Below are positions 15,799 through 25,231 of a DNA stretch of 64,000 nucleotides, piece by piece (position 1 is the first letter of the stretch; each line of letters opens with the position of its first letter). The position numbers and the translations under genes were made by a program. This stretch comes from Chryseobacterium sp. YIM B08800 (GTDB lineage Bacteria > Bacteroidota > Bacteroidia > Flavobacteriales > Weeksellaceae): NCBI RefSeq assembly GCF_026163565.1, contig NZ_JAPDKN010000005.1, forward strand, positions 1 through 64,000, written 5' to 3'. Under the pieces are notes generated by a model. The model worked only from the letters and a program-made list of their open reading frames with translations. It searched no databases and was not told the origin of the DNA.

Positions 15799-18705
15799 TT
15801 AGAAGTTAAAGTTTAAACCCATCATATAGACTTTTGCATTAGGATATGCTCCGTAATCGGTTCCGTCTGACTGTACAGATTCTGGGTTGTAGCCTCCATA
15901 ATAGTGATCTTTTCTCCAAACGTTTTCTAAACTCACATAGAGTCTGAGGTTTGAAATTTTAAGTTTTTCAGTAAGTTCTTTATCGAAACTATACCCAAGT
16001 GTAATATTTTTCAACTGAATATAAGTGGCATCATACAACCATCTTGTGTCTAACAAACCTCCTGTAGTACCATCCAGTCTCGGTGTTTTTCCGTCTCCTG
16101 GGTCTGCATCAGAACGCCAACGGTTTGCCCAGTTCCCCATCACGTTTTGCGTAGTTCCCATACTTGTACGGTCGATAGCTCTCCCTAATAATGCGTAGCT
16201 GTAGCCTCCTTTCTGCCCTTGGAAAAATACCGACAAATCGAAATTTTTATAAGAGAATGTATTGGTAAAACCCCAATAATAATCAGGAGTCGGTCCACCG
16301 ATAATGTGACGGTCGTTCTCATCAATTTTACCATCACCATTTACATCTCTATATTTAACGTCACCTGCAATAGCTCCTACAGTTTTTGCAACACCTGCAT
16401 TAGCTATATCAGCACTTGAAAGCACCCCGATTGCTTCATAAAGATAAAAGGAATTAAGCTCCTCTCCCACCATAATAATATTAGTAAGGTCGCTGAAACC
16501 CGTCGGAATCGGCTTGTTGTTATTTCCTAATTTTGTAACTTTATTATTATTAAATGCGATGTTGGCAGAAGTATTCCATTTGAATGCGCCCACTAAGTTT
16601 TTTGTACTTAAATCTAGTTCCAAACCTGTGTTTCGTACAGAACCTACATTCCTCCATATTGTGTTATATCCGGTAACTGAAGCAATAGGTTCCTGAAGAA
16701 GAAGATCGTTGGTATTTTTGATGTAGTAATCTGCGGCGAAATCTATTCTTTTAAATAAACCTACTTCTAAACCAAAATCAGAAGATTTTGTTTTTTCCCA
16801 GGTAAGATCCGGATTTGCAATGGTATTAGGAATAAGACCTGTAGAAACTGCCCCTCCAAACGAGTAATTACCTCCAGATAGTGTTCCGAATGCTCTGTAA
16901 TCTCCGATAGAATTGTTTCCGTTTTCACCCCAACTGTATCTCAGTTTTAAGTTGCTCAGCCAAGTCTGATTTTGCAAAAATTCTTCTTTATCGATTTTCC
17001 AACCTCCGCCGAATGCGGCAAAAGTTCCCCAAAGATTATTCCATCCAAATCTTGAAGATCCGTCTCTACGAATACTCGCAGATAACATATATTTACCTTT
17101 ATAATTGTAGTTTACACGCCCAAACATGGAAACCAGCATCCATTCTGAAGCAGTATACTCTGAATTTAAAACAGCCACCGACTGTGTGAAGTTGAAGGTT
17201 TTTAAATCATCATTAGGAAAACCTTTGTTCCTGTTGTACTGAGTTGTTGTTCTGTAATTTTCTGCACTATATCCTGCAATACCATCTAACTCATGATTTC
17301 CAAAAGATTTTTTATAGCTTAATAAACCTTCCCCTAAATATCTGTTGTAGTTTACCGTTCTTCTGCTTCCAATACTTACCTGCCCCGGAACGTTGGTAAT
17401 TAAATTAAACGTTGGCGTATAACCTGTGTTTGTATTAAAATTGTTGGTTGCCCCTCCTAATAATTTGAAATTTAAACCCGGCAAAATATCATACGAAACG
17501 TACAAAGTTGATAATAATCTGAATTCGTTGGTATCGTTGGTTGTGTTTTCCATTAACCCAATCGGACTTTGAGTAGAACCCGCCCATCTGTATTGTAAAT
17601 TTTTCCAGAAATTGGTATAAACGCCTGCTTCCAATTCGGCAACAGGAACCATCGACAACATTTTGTGAGCAGTGTTATCTTTTCCGTCAACAGTAGCTCC
17701 ATAACTTTTAGAGTAGCTTGGTCTTAAAGTTATTCCTGCTTTTAATTTATCTGAAAGATTTACATCAATCGCTGCACTCAGATTAAATCTGTTGAAACCT
17801 GTATTAATAGCTAAACCTTCCTGATCAAAATAAGCTCCTGAGATGGCATATTTTATTCCTTTACCACCTCCTCTTACAGCAAGCTGATAATTCTGAATGG
17901 CAGCCGGACGATAGAATTCGTCCTGCCAGTCGATGTATGCTAACTTATCGGTTCCCCATCTTGGGTCAATCATGTATTGAATGTTGGCTAAATTATAATC
18001 TGTAGTATTGGCTAGATTAAAATATTGTGCTCTTTTCTCATAACTGTCTGAAGCCGAATTTCCGGGTGCTAAAGCTGTCCATCTTTTATTGATCGCTTCA
18101 GTCGCAAAATCAATCCACTCCGAACTGTTCATAATATCTAGTTTTTTCTCAATAGTCTGAACTCCATAATATTGTGAAAAACTAAAAGTTGGTTTACCTG
18201 AAGCCCCTTTTTTAGTGGTAACAATTACAACTCCGTTTGAACCTCTGGATCCGTACATCGCTGTGGAAGCAGCATCTTTAAGTACATCAATCGATTGCAC
18301 ATCATCCGGAGAAATATTTGCCATATCGTCAACTACCATTCCATCTACAACATATACCGGTGAATTGCTGGCCGAAATGGATGCCGTACCACGAACTCTG
18401 ATTTCCAATGGCTCTCCGGGTTTTCCTGAAGTAGCACGGGTTTTAACACCCGCAATCTGACCAGTTAATGCCTGATCAACTCTTGCAATCGGACGATCTT
18501 TAAAAGTTGATGTATTTACTTTACCGACAGCACCTGTAACCTCTCCTTTTTTTTGGGTTCCGTAGGCAATAATCACAACTTCCTCGATCTCCTTTGTTTT
18601 AGATTTTGTACTATCAGTAGCCTTATTGGTAGTTTCTTTTTCCTGTGCGAAGATAAAACTTGTGGTACTTAGTAAAAGACCAAGAGTTATAATAGATTTC
18701 TTCAT
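15799..18705 (-). CDS. SusC/RagA-family TonB-dependent transporter
   Basis: A 968-aa outer-membrane channel. After a signal peptide (to about residue 20) comes a TonB-box-like EEVVIIAYGTQ, then the plug (PIARVDQALTGQIAGVKT, IRVRGTASI, PVYVVDGMVVDD, IDVLKDAASTAMYGSRG) and a long barrel ending in the aromatic GLNFNF. It lacks the N-terminal carboxypeptidase-regulatory-like domain many SusC proteins carry. With the SusD partner directly downstream it forms an energised uptake system for an unidentified oligomer. Confidence 0.96.
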   Translation of the reverse strand: MKKSIITLGLLLSTTSFIFAQEKETTNKATDSTKSKTKEIEEVVIIAYGTQKKGEVTGAVGKVNTSTFKDRPIARVDQALTGQIAGVKTRATSGKPGEPLEIRVRGTASISASNSPVYVVDGMVVDDMANISPDDVQSIDVLKDAASTAMYGSRGSNGVVIVTTKKGASGKPTFSFSQYYGVQTIEKKLDIMNSSEWIDFATEAINKRWTALAPGNSASDSYEKRAQYFNLANTTDYNLANIQYMIDPRWGTDKLAYIDWQDEFYRPAAIQNYQLAVRGGGKGIKYAISGAYFDQEGLAINTGFNRFNLSAAIDVNLSDKLKAGITLRPSYSKSYGATVDGKDNTAHKMLSMVPVAELEAGVYTNFWKNLQYRWAGSTQSPIGLMENTTNDTNEFRLLSTLYVSYDILPGLNFKLLGGATNNFNTNTGYTPTFNLITNVPGQVSIGSRRTVNYNRYLGEGLLSYKKSFGNHELDGIAGYSAENYRTTTQYNRNKGFPNDDLKTFNFTQSVAVLNSEYTASEWMLVSMFGRVNYNYKGKYMLSASIRRDGSSRFGWNNLWGTFAAFGGGWKIDKEEFLQNQTWLSNLKLRYSWGENGNNSIGDYRAFGTLSGGNYSFGGAVSTGLIPNTIANPDLTWEKTKSSDFGLEVGLFKRIDFAADYYIKNTNDLLLQEPIASVTGYNTIWRNVGSVRNTGLELDLSTKNLVGAFKWNTSANIAFNNNKVTKLGNNNKPIPTGFSDLTNIIMVGEELNSFYLYEAIGVLSSADIANAGVAKTVGAIAGDVKYRDVNGDGKIDENDRHIIGGPTPDYYWGFTNTFSYKNFDLSVFFQGQKGGYSYALLGRAIDRTSMGTTQNVMGNWANRWRSDADPGDGKTPRLDGTTGGLLDTRWLYDATYIQLKNITLGYSFDKELTEKLKISNLRLYVSLENVWRKDHYYGGYNPESVQSDGTDYGAYPNAKVYMMGLNFNF

Positions 18706-19005
18706 TTCGTGACTGGTGATTAATAATTATTATTTTTATACTTTCTCGTAAATTAAAACGTAAGAAAAGTTAAATCTGAAAGACATGATATTTCTCATAT
18801 TTTTATTTTTATAAAAGTATACTTATCGAAAATTTCTGCTATCCTGCTGTTACCTGCTCAAATCTCATTAGAAAGAAATAATGGTAGAGTAATTTATTTA
18901 CAGCCAACTTTTAAGCTTTATTTTTTCAAAAAATAAAAGATATAAATTTATGAATGTCGATTTAATAATGATTTGTTTCGAAATATTTCTTTACAATCTC
19001 AATGT
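18706..19005. other. Intergenic region upstream of susC
   Basis: About 300 AT-rich bases between the divergent SusC gene and the response regulator. I could not find a TAnnTTTG promoter for SusC on the minus strand. A GTATAC palindrome lies near 18828. Nothing else recognisable. Confidence 0.35.
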
Positions 19006-19024
19006 TGGCTTTGTTTTTGCCAAG
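19006..19024 (+). promoter_or_regulatory. Inverted repeat and sigma-54-like match before the response regulator
   Basis: TTGGC, nine bases, GCCAA. The same stretch matches a -24/-12 promoter (TTGGC ... TTTGC, GG to GC distance 12), but that would start transcription at the ATG itself, giving a leaderless message. It may therefore be an operator rather than a promoter. Confidence 0.35.
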
Positions 19025-19032
19025 CAAGAGGT

Positions 19033-19389
19033 ATGAAAACAATTTTTATCGTAGAAGATGAGACAGGCATCAGAGATGCATTACAATTGCTCCTGTCATT
19101 TGAGAATTATGACGTACGTTCATTTGCTACCGTTGAAGCTTTCAACAATAGAGATCAATCGGTCGTTCCGGATGTTTTTATTTTAGATGTAAGATTACCT
19201 GATGGTTCAGGAACCGATTTATGCAATCAAATAAAAGAAAACGAGGCTACCTCAAAAATTCCTGTAATGATTATCAGTGCTCATGCAAAAGCCGAAAATG
19301 TAATCAATTCTTGTGATGCCGATGAATTTATTTCTAAACCATTTGACATTGATGATGTTCTTGTTAAAATTGAAAAATTAACAGCTTAA
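19033..19389 (+). CDS. Single-domain response regulator
   Basis: A 118-aa receiver domain with no output domain. The start is the ATG at 19033 (MKTIFIVEDETG), which places the acidic pair E/D near residues 8-9; the phospho-acceptor is the Asp of FILDVRLPDGSG, the conserved Thr/Ser is in IISAH and the Lys in ISKPFD. Such proteins relay phosphate or act by protein contact. No kinase adjoins it; the nearest in the window is the bacteriophytochrome. Confidence 0.88.
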   Translation: MKTIFIVEDETGIRDALQLLLSFENYDVRSFATVEAFNNRDQSVVPDVFILDVRLPDGSGTDLCNQIKENEATSKIPVMIISAHAKAENVINSCDADEFISKPFDIDDVLVKIEKLTA

Positions 19390-19423
19390 TATTCTATCAA
19401 TTATTATAAATAAAAACACTCTG

Positions 19424-19460
19424 AAACACTCTGTTTTGGGGTGTTTTGTTTTTTTTAAAA
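19424..19460 (+). terminator. Terminator of the response regulator
   Basis: An 8-bp stem (AAACACTC / GGGTGTTT with one G-T pair, arms 19424-19431 and 19439-19446) followed by TG and a run of eight T. Confidence 0.8.
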
Positions 19461-19586
19461 AGATAAATTCAACAGTTTACAAAATTTAAATTTTCATTTA
19501 ATACTTGTTTTTCTAATTTTTGAATAACTTAATTTCATCATAAAATCTTTTGTCGTTTTTTATGGTTTTAAAAAAATATTTTTCAA

Positions 19587-19594
19587 TACTTTTG
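19587..19594 (+). promoter_or_regulatory. -7 box of the thiamin operon
   Basis: TACTTTTG matches TAnnTTTG and would start transcription near 19600, at the 5' end of the TPP aptamer. The -33 element is weak. Confidence 0.5.
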
Positions 19595-19597
19595 TGT

Positions 19598-19725
19598 ACG
19601 CTTTAGGGGTATTCTGAAAAGAATTGAGAGAGTCCCTTTGAACCTGATACGGCTTACACCGACGTAGGGAAAAGCAATATGTCATATTCTTAACTATGAC
19701 TGTTGTTCCGGATTTATCCTAAAGC
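19598..19725 (+). promoter_or_regulatory. TPP riboswitch (THI element)
   Basis: The aptamer (19600-19675) contains the conserved TPP-binding strings GGGGT, CTTTGAACCTGAT and ACGTAGGGAA. P1 pairs GCTTT (19600-19604) with AAAGC (19671-19675). A second complement to the same 5' strand, CCTAAAGC at 19718-19725, can form 8 bp with 19600-19607 and lies just before the thiM start. A small hairpin (19681-19686 with 19695-19700) sits between. There is no T-run, so control is probably of translation. It governs the thiamin genes that follow. Confidence 0.93.
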
Positions 19726-19746
19726 TTTTATTGAAAAAATATTAGA

Positions 19747-20544
19747 ATGGAAAATAATCTGTGGAATAACATCCTTCAAGTACGAAGCACCTCTCCCCTT
19801 GTTCACAGCATCACCAATTATGTGGTAATGAACAACACGGCAAATGCTCTTTTAGCAATTGGTGCCTCTCCTATAATGGCTCATGCAAAATCTGAAGTGG
19901 AAGAAATGATAAATATTTCTCACTCATTGGTCATCAATATTGGTACAATCGATGAATATTGGGAAGAAGCAATGCTTCTGGCTGCAAAAAAAGCGAATGA
20001 ATTAAACAAACCCTGGGTTTTAGATCCAGTTGGAGCCGGAGCGACCTCTTATCGTGATTCGGTTTTAAGCAAGATTCTTTCTTTAAACCCAACTGTCATC
20101 AGAGGAAATGCATCTGAAATTATCGCTCTTTCAAAAACCAGTAATACGATTACAAAAGGAGTCGACAGTACTGCAAAAAGTGATGAAGCGATAGAAGCTG
20201 CCAGAACATTAGCACAGCATCACAAATCGATAGTTTGTATTTCAGGTGAAACTGACATTATTATTAGTAAAAATCAAGAGATTCATTTAAAAAACGGCCA
20301 TCCGATGATGACAAAAGTTACCGGATTAGGTTGTACAGCAACTGCGATTATCGGTTCTTTCATTGGGGTTATTGAAAACAAAACTGAAGCGGTTGTCTCT
20401 GCAATGAGTTTACTAGGTATTGCTGGAGAAATAGCTGCAGAACAAAGCGCAGGTCCGGGAAGTTTACAGCTTAATATTACTGATAAGCTGTACAATATTA
20501 CAGAAGATGAGTTTTATGATCATTTAAAAATAATAAAACAATGA
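19747..20544 (+). CDS. thiM: Hydroxyethylthiazole kinase
   Basis: A 265-aa ribokinase-like enzyme that phosphorylates 4-methyl-5-(2-hydroxyethyl)thiazole with ATP, salvaging the thiazole half of thiamin. Family marks are SPLVHSITNYVVMNNTAN at the N-terminus, WVLDPVGAGAT, VIRGNASEI and the anion-hole/catalytic segment KVTGLGCTATA with its Cys. First gene of the salvage operon under the TPP riboswitch; its stop overlaps the thiE start by four bases. Confidence 0.95.
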   Translation: MENNLWNNILQVRSTSPLVHSITNYVVMNNTANALLAIGASPIMAHAKSEVEEMINISHSLVINIGTIDEYWEEAMLLAAKKANELNKPWVLDPVGAGATSYRDSVLSKILSLNPTVIRGNASEIIALSKTSNTITKGVDSTAKSDEAIEAARTLAQHHKSIVCISGETDIIISKNQEIHLKNGHPMMTKVTGLGCTATAIIGSFIGVIENKTEAVVSAMSLLGIAGEIAAEQSAGPGSLQLNITDKLYNITEDEFYDHLKIIKQ

Positions 20545-21179
20545 TCTTAAAACCATCATTTCCTTATCAGCTGTATTTAGTTATTTCCGAAAAAGATTGC
20601 TTAGGAAAAGATATTCTTGAAGTTGCAGAAAAATCGATTCTGGGTGGTGTTGATATTATTCAGTTGCGCGAAAAAAATACCTCAACAGAAGACTTTCTTC
20701 GAAAAGCATTTGCTTTAAAAGAGGTTACCGATAAATACAATATTCCGCTTATTATTAATGACCATTTTGAGGTTGCTGAAAAAGTTGGTTCAGCAGGAAT
20801 TCATGTCGGGAATAACGACAAATCTCCGGCAAGTCTCAGAAATGAATTGTTCTTTAAAGATAAAATGATTGGATATTCCATTGAATATTTAAGTCAACTT
20901 GAAAGTATAAACACAGAATTGTCAGATTATCTGGGAATCAGTCCCATATTTAGCACTAATACAAAAAAAGACACAGTGACAGAATGGGGATTGGAAGGTT
21001 TATCAAAAATAAGATATCTTACAGACAAACCACTCGTGGCTATCGGAAATATTAATTCCTCAAACGCAGCCTCCATTATAAAAGCCGGAGCAGATTCATT
21101 AGCTGTTGTATCTGCCATTTGCAGCGCCAAAAATCCGGAGAAAGCAGCTTACGAAATTAAAAATGAAATAGTAAAATGA
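20541..21179 (+). CDS. thiE: Thiamin phosphate synthase
   Basis: A 212-aa TIM-barrel enzyme joining HMP pyrophosphate and thiazole phosphate to thiamin phosphate. Motifs: DIIQLREKNTS, the IINDHFEVAEKVG strand, GIHVGNNDKSP, LGISPIFSTNTK and VAIGNINSSNA. It has an ATGA overlap with thiM upstream and with thiD downstream, so translation is probably coupled. Confidence 0.94.
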   Translation: MILKPSFPYQLYLVISEKDCLGKDILEVAEKSILGGVDIIQLREKNTSTEDFLRKAFALKEVTDKYNIPLIINDHFEVAEKVGSAGIHVGNNDKSPASLRNELFFKDKMIGYSIEYLSQLESINTELSDYLGISPIFSTNTKKDTVTEWGLEGLSKIRYLTDKPLVAIGNINSSNAASIIKAGADSLAVVSAICSAKNPEKAAYEIKNEIVK

Positions 21180-22009
21180 AAAAATATACTTATCCTACTG
21201 TTCTTACGATCGCAGGTTTTGATGGCAGTGGCGGCGCAGGAATACAGGCTGATATCAAAACATTTTCAGCTTTGGGATGTTATGCAACATCGGTACTTAC
21301 TGCACTTCCGGTTCAAAATACAATGGGTGTGAGAAAAATATATCCTGTTGCAATGGAAGCTGTTGCAGATCAAATAGAAGCTGTACTCGAAGATATTTTT
21401 CCTGATGCCATTAAAATTGGAATGGTTCACACTTCTCAATTGGTCGAAACCATTGTGAAAACTTTAAGTAAATATCCAAAAATCCCTATCGTATTTGATC
21501 CTGTAATGGTTGCTACAAGTGGACATCGCTTGATTGAAGAAGAAACCATTCAAACCATCATTGAACAATTATTTCCCATCGCAGAAATTATTACCCCGAA
21601 TATGGATGAAGCTTCTATATTGGCAAAAATGGAAGTTAAAACGTTAGAAGATATGAAAATTGCGGGTGAAAAGATTTTAAGATCAGGCTGTAAAAATATT
21701 CTTCTTAAAGGTGGACATCAGGAATTACCAACTGTCACCTCATTACTTTTTGAAGAAAACGGCAAACAATCTAGTTTTGAAACGATTAAGTTTGCAACGA
21801 ACAATACTCACGGTTCCGGCTGTACACTTTCTTCAGCAATTGCAGCTTTTATTGCACAAGGCGAAGATTTGTATCATTCGGTTGAATTGGCACAGCAATA
21901 TGTTTTTGAAGCTATTAAAAATGGAAAAGATGTTGTCGTCGGAAAAGGAAATGGTCCTCTTAATCACTTTTTTGATCCTCATAAAATAATTAAAAATGAA
22001 TTGGTCTGA
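21176..22009 (+). CDS. thiD: Hydroxymethylpyrimidine (phosphate) kinase
   Basis: A 277-aa ribokinase-family enzyme that phosphorylates HMP and HMP phosphate to supply ThiE. Motifs: TIAGFDGSGGAGIQADIK at the N-terminus, FDPVMVATSG, ITPNMDEAS, LLKGGH, and the catalytic NTHGSGCTLSSAIAA near residue 215. It overlaps thiE by 4 bases and tenA by 14. Confidence 0.95.
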   Translation: MKKYTYPTVLTIAGFDGSGGAGIQADIKTFSALGCYATSVLTALPVQNTMGVRKIYPVAMEAVADQIEAVLEDIFPDAIKIGMVHTSQLVETIVKTLSKYPKIPIVFDPVMVATSGHRLIEEETIQTIIEQLFPIAEIITPNMDEASILAKMEVKTLEDMKIAGEKILRSGCKNILLKGGHQELPTVTSLLFEENGKQSSFETIKFATNNTHGSGCTLSSAIAAFIAQGEDLYHSVELAQQYVFEAIKNGKDVVVGKGNGPLNHFFDPHKIIKNELV

Positions 22010-22646
22010 ATTAACCTGGAAACAAACTGAAGAGCGCTATCAAGCCATTCTTACCATGCCTTTTGTTTCTCAATTGGCAGACGGAAGTCTTCCCAAAGAA
22101 AAATTTCAGTTTTACATGGCTCAGGATTCTTTATATCTCGAGCATTTCGGAAGAGCATTGGCGCTGATTGCAGCCAGAGCGCATGACATCAGTAACACTT
22201 TGCAATATCTGAAATATGCAGAGACGGCAATTATTGTAGAAAATGCTCTTCATGAATCGTATTTTAAAGATTTTGGCTTAAAAGATAAAGGTACAATGCA
22301 GCCTGTCTGTCATCATTATGTACACTTTCTTAAAAGTACAGCTGCCCTAGATTCCGTAGAAATAGCGATGGCGGCAGTATTGCCATGTTTTTGGATCTAT
22401 AAAAAAGTAGGAGATCATATTTACAATACCTTACAATCTGAAAATAATCCTTACCAAAAATGGATTGAAACGTATGGCGGTGAAGAGTTTGCAGATGCCG
22501 TACAACAAGCTATTGCAATTTGTGATGAGGTAGCCGCTTCTACAACTCCTGCGATTAGAGAAAAAATGACAGAAGCATTTCTGACCTCATCCCGAATGGA
22601 ATATTATTTCTGGGAAGCAGCTTACAACAATAAAACTTGGATTTAA
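21996..22646 (+). CDS. tenA: Thiaminase II / aminopyrimidine aminohydrolase
   Basis: A 216-aa helical TenA protein, which releases HMP from degraded thiamin. Motifs include FYMAQDSLYLEHFGRAL, YAETAIIVENALHESYF, the active-site cysteine in VLPCFWIYKKVG and the C-terminal EYYFWEAAY. With ThiM, ThiD and ThiE it completes a salvage route; no de novo genes (thiC, thiG, thiS) are in the window. It overlaps the end of thiD, so it is the last gene of the riboswitch operon. Confidence 0.93.
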   Translation: MNWSELTWKQTEERYQAILTMPFVSQLADGSLPKEKFQFYMAQDSLYLEHFGRALALIAARAHDISNTLQYLKYAETAIIVENALHESYFKDFGLKDKGTMQPVCHHYVHFLKSTAALDSVEIAMAAVLPCFWIYKKVGDHIYNTLQSENNPYQKWIETYGGEEFADAVQQAIAICDEVAASTTPAIREKMTEAFLTSSRMEYYFWEAAYNNKTWI

Positions 22647-22696
22647 ATGTAAAGCTGTTTAAACTAATTTGAAATTCAACCAGTAATTAAACCCTA

Positions 22697-24274
22697 TCAA
22701 TAATCTTCAGAAATAATATGCTCTATACAATATTCTGCCAATGCCGTAATCGTTAAAAACGGATTAACACCAATTGTTCCGGGAATTAAAGAACCATCAA
22801 TAATGTAAAGATTTTCAGATCCCAAAAGTTTGCCCTTCATATCCGTTGCTTTTCCCAAAACGGCGCCACCTAATGGATGGTAACAAATATCAGCACCAAA
22901 ACCATTATTGAAAAGCAAATGCGCTCTTGTTCCGCCGTTTGCTTCATTCATTGTTTTAATAAAAAATTCGGCATTTTTTCTGGCAAGAGCTACGTTATCT
23001 GCAGACCATTTTAAATCTATTTTTCTAGAAATCGGATTAAAAAACACAGCACCTTTTTTAGGCACCGGATTAATCATTAAATAAAGTGAAGTTGCGACAT
23101 TCATTCCCATTGGAAGCGGTGCAATTTCAGCAAAAAATGGATGCTCTTTATCTTCCCAATTATCAATTCCACCAACAGGAATCGTAGAATGATTTACGCC
23201 AGTTCCGCCAGAAAATGTTTTGACAAAATTTCTGCCCGTCATGAAGTTCCCGTTGTTGCCCCAGTTTTTTCCAACTTCAGAATTTAGGATTAACTTATTA
23301 TCGTTTGATGATTTTAAAAGCAACTCTAAAGTTCCCATTGTACCGGCGCATAAAAACAGTTTTTTGCCTGTGATATTCTTTTTCGCAACTGTTTCACCAA
23401 GAGTATCTGTCTGGATAACTTCTAGAATGTAGGTGTTATCTGAAGATTTTGTTATGCTTTCAACTCTATGCAAATCATGAATTTGAACTTTACCCGTTTC
23501 TTGGGCTTTTTTAAGATAAGTTTTGTCTAAAGATTTTTTACCATGATTATTTCCGTAAATCACTTCACCCGCCAAAGCAGAACGGGGAACTTTATTTTCG
23601 TACTCAGCTTCCATGTATTTAAAATCGTAAACATTGGGAACACGCACGGTTTTAAACCCAGCTTTGTGAGCTTCATCTTCACCCACTTTATTGAATTTAT
23701 AAAAACTGCAGTTTTTGAGAAAATTTTCATCAGCAGAATTCACTTCAAGCTCCTTTTCAGCCAATGGAAAATATTTATTATAAAAATCTTCAGTACTCAG
23801 TTCGGGAAATATTTCTCTGAAATAATCTTTTTTGGGTAAAACAGCCATTCCTCCGTTGACAAGAGAACCGCCACCAACTCCCCTTCCCATCCATATTTTG
23901 ATGTTATCAAAATCCCATCGGTCAAGCGTTCCTGTATATTTTGGGGTATTGAAAATATTAAAAAATGGAGCAATCGTTTTCGTTCGTAACCAAGCTGCAG
24001 ATTTGCCGGGACTAATCATTGGAGAAAACTTTTCACCCGACTTTTCCCAATTAAGACCCATTTCAAGAATCGTTACCTCATGTCCGGATTCAACCAAACG
24101 CAGCGCAGCAACAGCTCCACCGTAACCGGAGCCGATAATAATATTATCAATTTCTAGATTTTCCGTCTCGACTTTAACTTCATTATTTTTTGCAAACAAA
24201 ACTGATGAAAAGCTTGTGAAATACAAGGCTCCCATACCTAAAAGTGAATGTCTGAGAAATTCTTTACGGTTCAT
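22697..24274 (-). CDS. GMC oxidoreductase, cholesterol-oxidase-like
   Basis: A 525-aa FAD-dependent oxidoreductase. The start is the ATG at 24274 (MNRKEFLRHS), which opens an N-terminal export signal similar to a Tat signal but with RK in place of RR. The FAD loop is GSGYGGAVAALRLVESG; GRGVGGGSLVNGG and the C-terminal IDGSLIPGTIGVNPFLTITALAE are typical of the cholesterol-oxidase branch. The alcohol it oxidises is unknown. It stands alone, convergent with tenA. Confidence 0.88.
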   Translation of the reverse strand: MNRKEFLRHSLLGMGALYFTSFSSVLFAKNNEVKVETENLEIDNIIIGSGYGGAVAALRLVESGHEVTILEMGLNWEKSGEKFSPMISPGKSAAWLRTKTIAPFFNIFNTPKYTGTLDRWDFDNIKIWMGRGVGGGSLVNGGMAVLPKKDYFREIFPELSTEDFYNKYFPLAEKELEVNSADENFLKNCSFYKFNKVGEDEAHKAGFKTVRVPNVYDFKYMEAEYENKVPRSALAGEVIYGNNHGKKSLDKTYLKKAQETGKVQIHDLHRVESITKSSDNTYILEVIQTDTLGETVAKKNITGKKLFLCAGTMGTLELLLKSSNDNKLILNSEVGKNWGNNGNFMTGRNFVKTFSGGTGVNHSTIPVGGIDNWEDKEHPFFAEIAPLPMGMNVATSLYLMINPVPKKGAVFFNPISRKIDLKWSADNVALARKNAEFFIKTMNEANGGTRAHLLFNNGFGADICYHPLGGAVLGKATDMKGKLLGSENLYIIDGSLIPGTIGVNPFLTITALAEYCIEHIISEDY

Positions 24275-24399
24275 AAAATGGTCTTTTGATTTGCTATAAT
24301 TTTTTTTAAAAACTATGGTATCTTTAGTAACTACTTCTTTTTGCAAAATCAAGACCACTCTGAGAAATCCTTTATAAATAATAAAATCAACTATTTTTA

Positions 24400-24407
24400 T
24401 AAGTTTG
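24400..24407 (+). promoter_or_regulatory. Possible -7 box before the gene at 24445
   Basis: TAAGTTTG matches TAnnTTTG 37 bases before the ATG; a -33 TTG is not evident. Confidence 0.35.
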
Positions 24408-24444
24408 TTGTACTTAATTTATGCAATAGTTAAATTTAAAACGT

Positions 24445-24894
24445 ATGAATATATCAGACTTAATTTTAGAACAAAAGCTTCTGAATATCAAAATTGGAGA
24501 TAACATAAATCATATTTCAAACCTGGAATTAATTTCTGATCAACAAGGAGATATTCCCGCATTATTCGGATATTATATCGATTATTTGTACTTTGAAATT
24601 ACTGTTATAGAACATACTGTTATCGGCATACAATTCGATTTTTCGTATGATATCGGAAAAATTTCAATAGAAATACAAGGGAACAAAATTGAACTTGATA
24701 GAAAAACTACAGGGTCTGATTTAATTTATTTTTTGAAAAATATAAACTGTGATTTTGAGAATATAGAATCAGAAACTGAACCCAAAAGAATTGTTTTGCC
24801 TCAAACTAAATGTTGTTTTTATTTTGGTGATGATGACAGGCTTTTAAAAATAAATAATTTTGATATGAAATTTTATAAAAAACTAATAACCTGA
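24445..24894 (+). CDS. Hypothetical protein
   Basis: A 149-aa acidic, soluble protein without a signal peptide or membrane segment. Alternating hydrophobic residues (YFEITVIEHTVIGIQFDFSYD) suggest a beta-rich fold. It contains a CC pair in QTKCCFYFGDDDR. Size, composition and setting in a row of small unrelated genes are like those of immunity proteins, but there is no toxin gene beside it, so this is only a guess. Confidence 0.6.
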   Translation: MNISDLILEQKLLNIKIGDNINHISNLELISDQQGDIPALFGYYIDYLYFEITVIEHTVIGIQFDFSYDIGKISIEIQGNKIELDRKTTGSDLIYFLKNINCDFENIESETEPKRIVLPQTKCCFYFGDDDRLLKINNFDMKFYKKLIT

Positions 24895-24962
24895 AAGAAT
24901 AGGGCAAAAATAAAAGCCTGCAATTAGCATTATTTATTACATTTACAAAAAATGAAAAAGAA

Positions 24963-25217
24963 TTGAAACTAATTTCCTTTGTTCTAACAATTTTTATTGA
25001 GTTTTTACTCATTGTAACCCTAAAACTATTAGATAATTATTCTTTAATAGTATTGATAATGGCATTTTGTGGTTTAGTGGGACTTTTAATTACTTTAAAT
25101 CGCCCGAAAAAATCAAAAACACAAAAGTTTGGATGGGGTCTTTTGTACGGATCATTAACCTCTTTAATCCTGACAATATCCTTTGTAACCTGGTTATCAA
25201 ATAACTTTCCACAATAA
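24963..25217 (+). CDS. Small membrane protein, TTG start or frameshifted start
   Basis: An 84-aa protein with three hydrophobic segments. In frame, the first start is TTG at 24963. An ATG at 24952 lies just upstream but is out of frame by one base and meets TGA after four codons; one extra A in its run of five would give MKKELKLIS and join the frame. So either TTG is used or the gene has lost one base. Family not recognised. Confidence 0.5.
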   Translation: MKLISFVLTIFIEFLLIVTLKLLDNYSLIVLIMAFCGLVGLLITLNRPKKSKTQKFGWGLLYGSLTSLILTISFVTWLSNNFPQ

Positions 25218-25231
25218 TTACAAAAACAATT

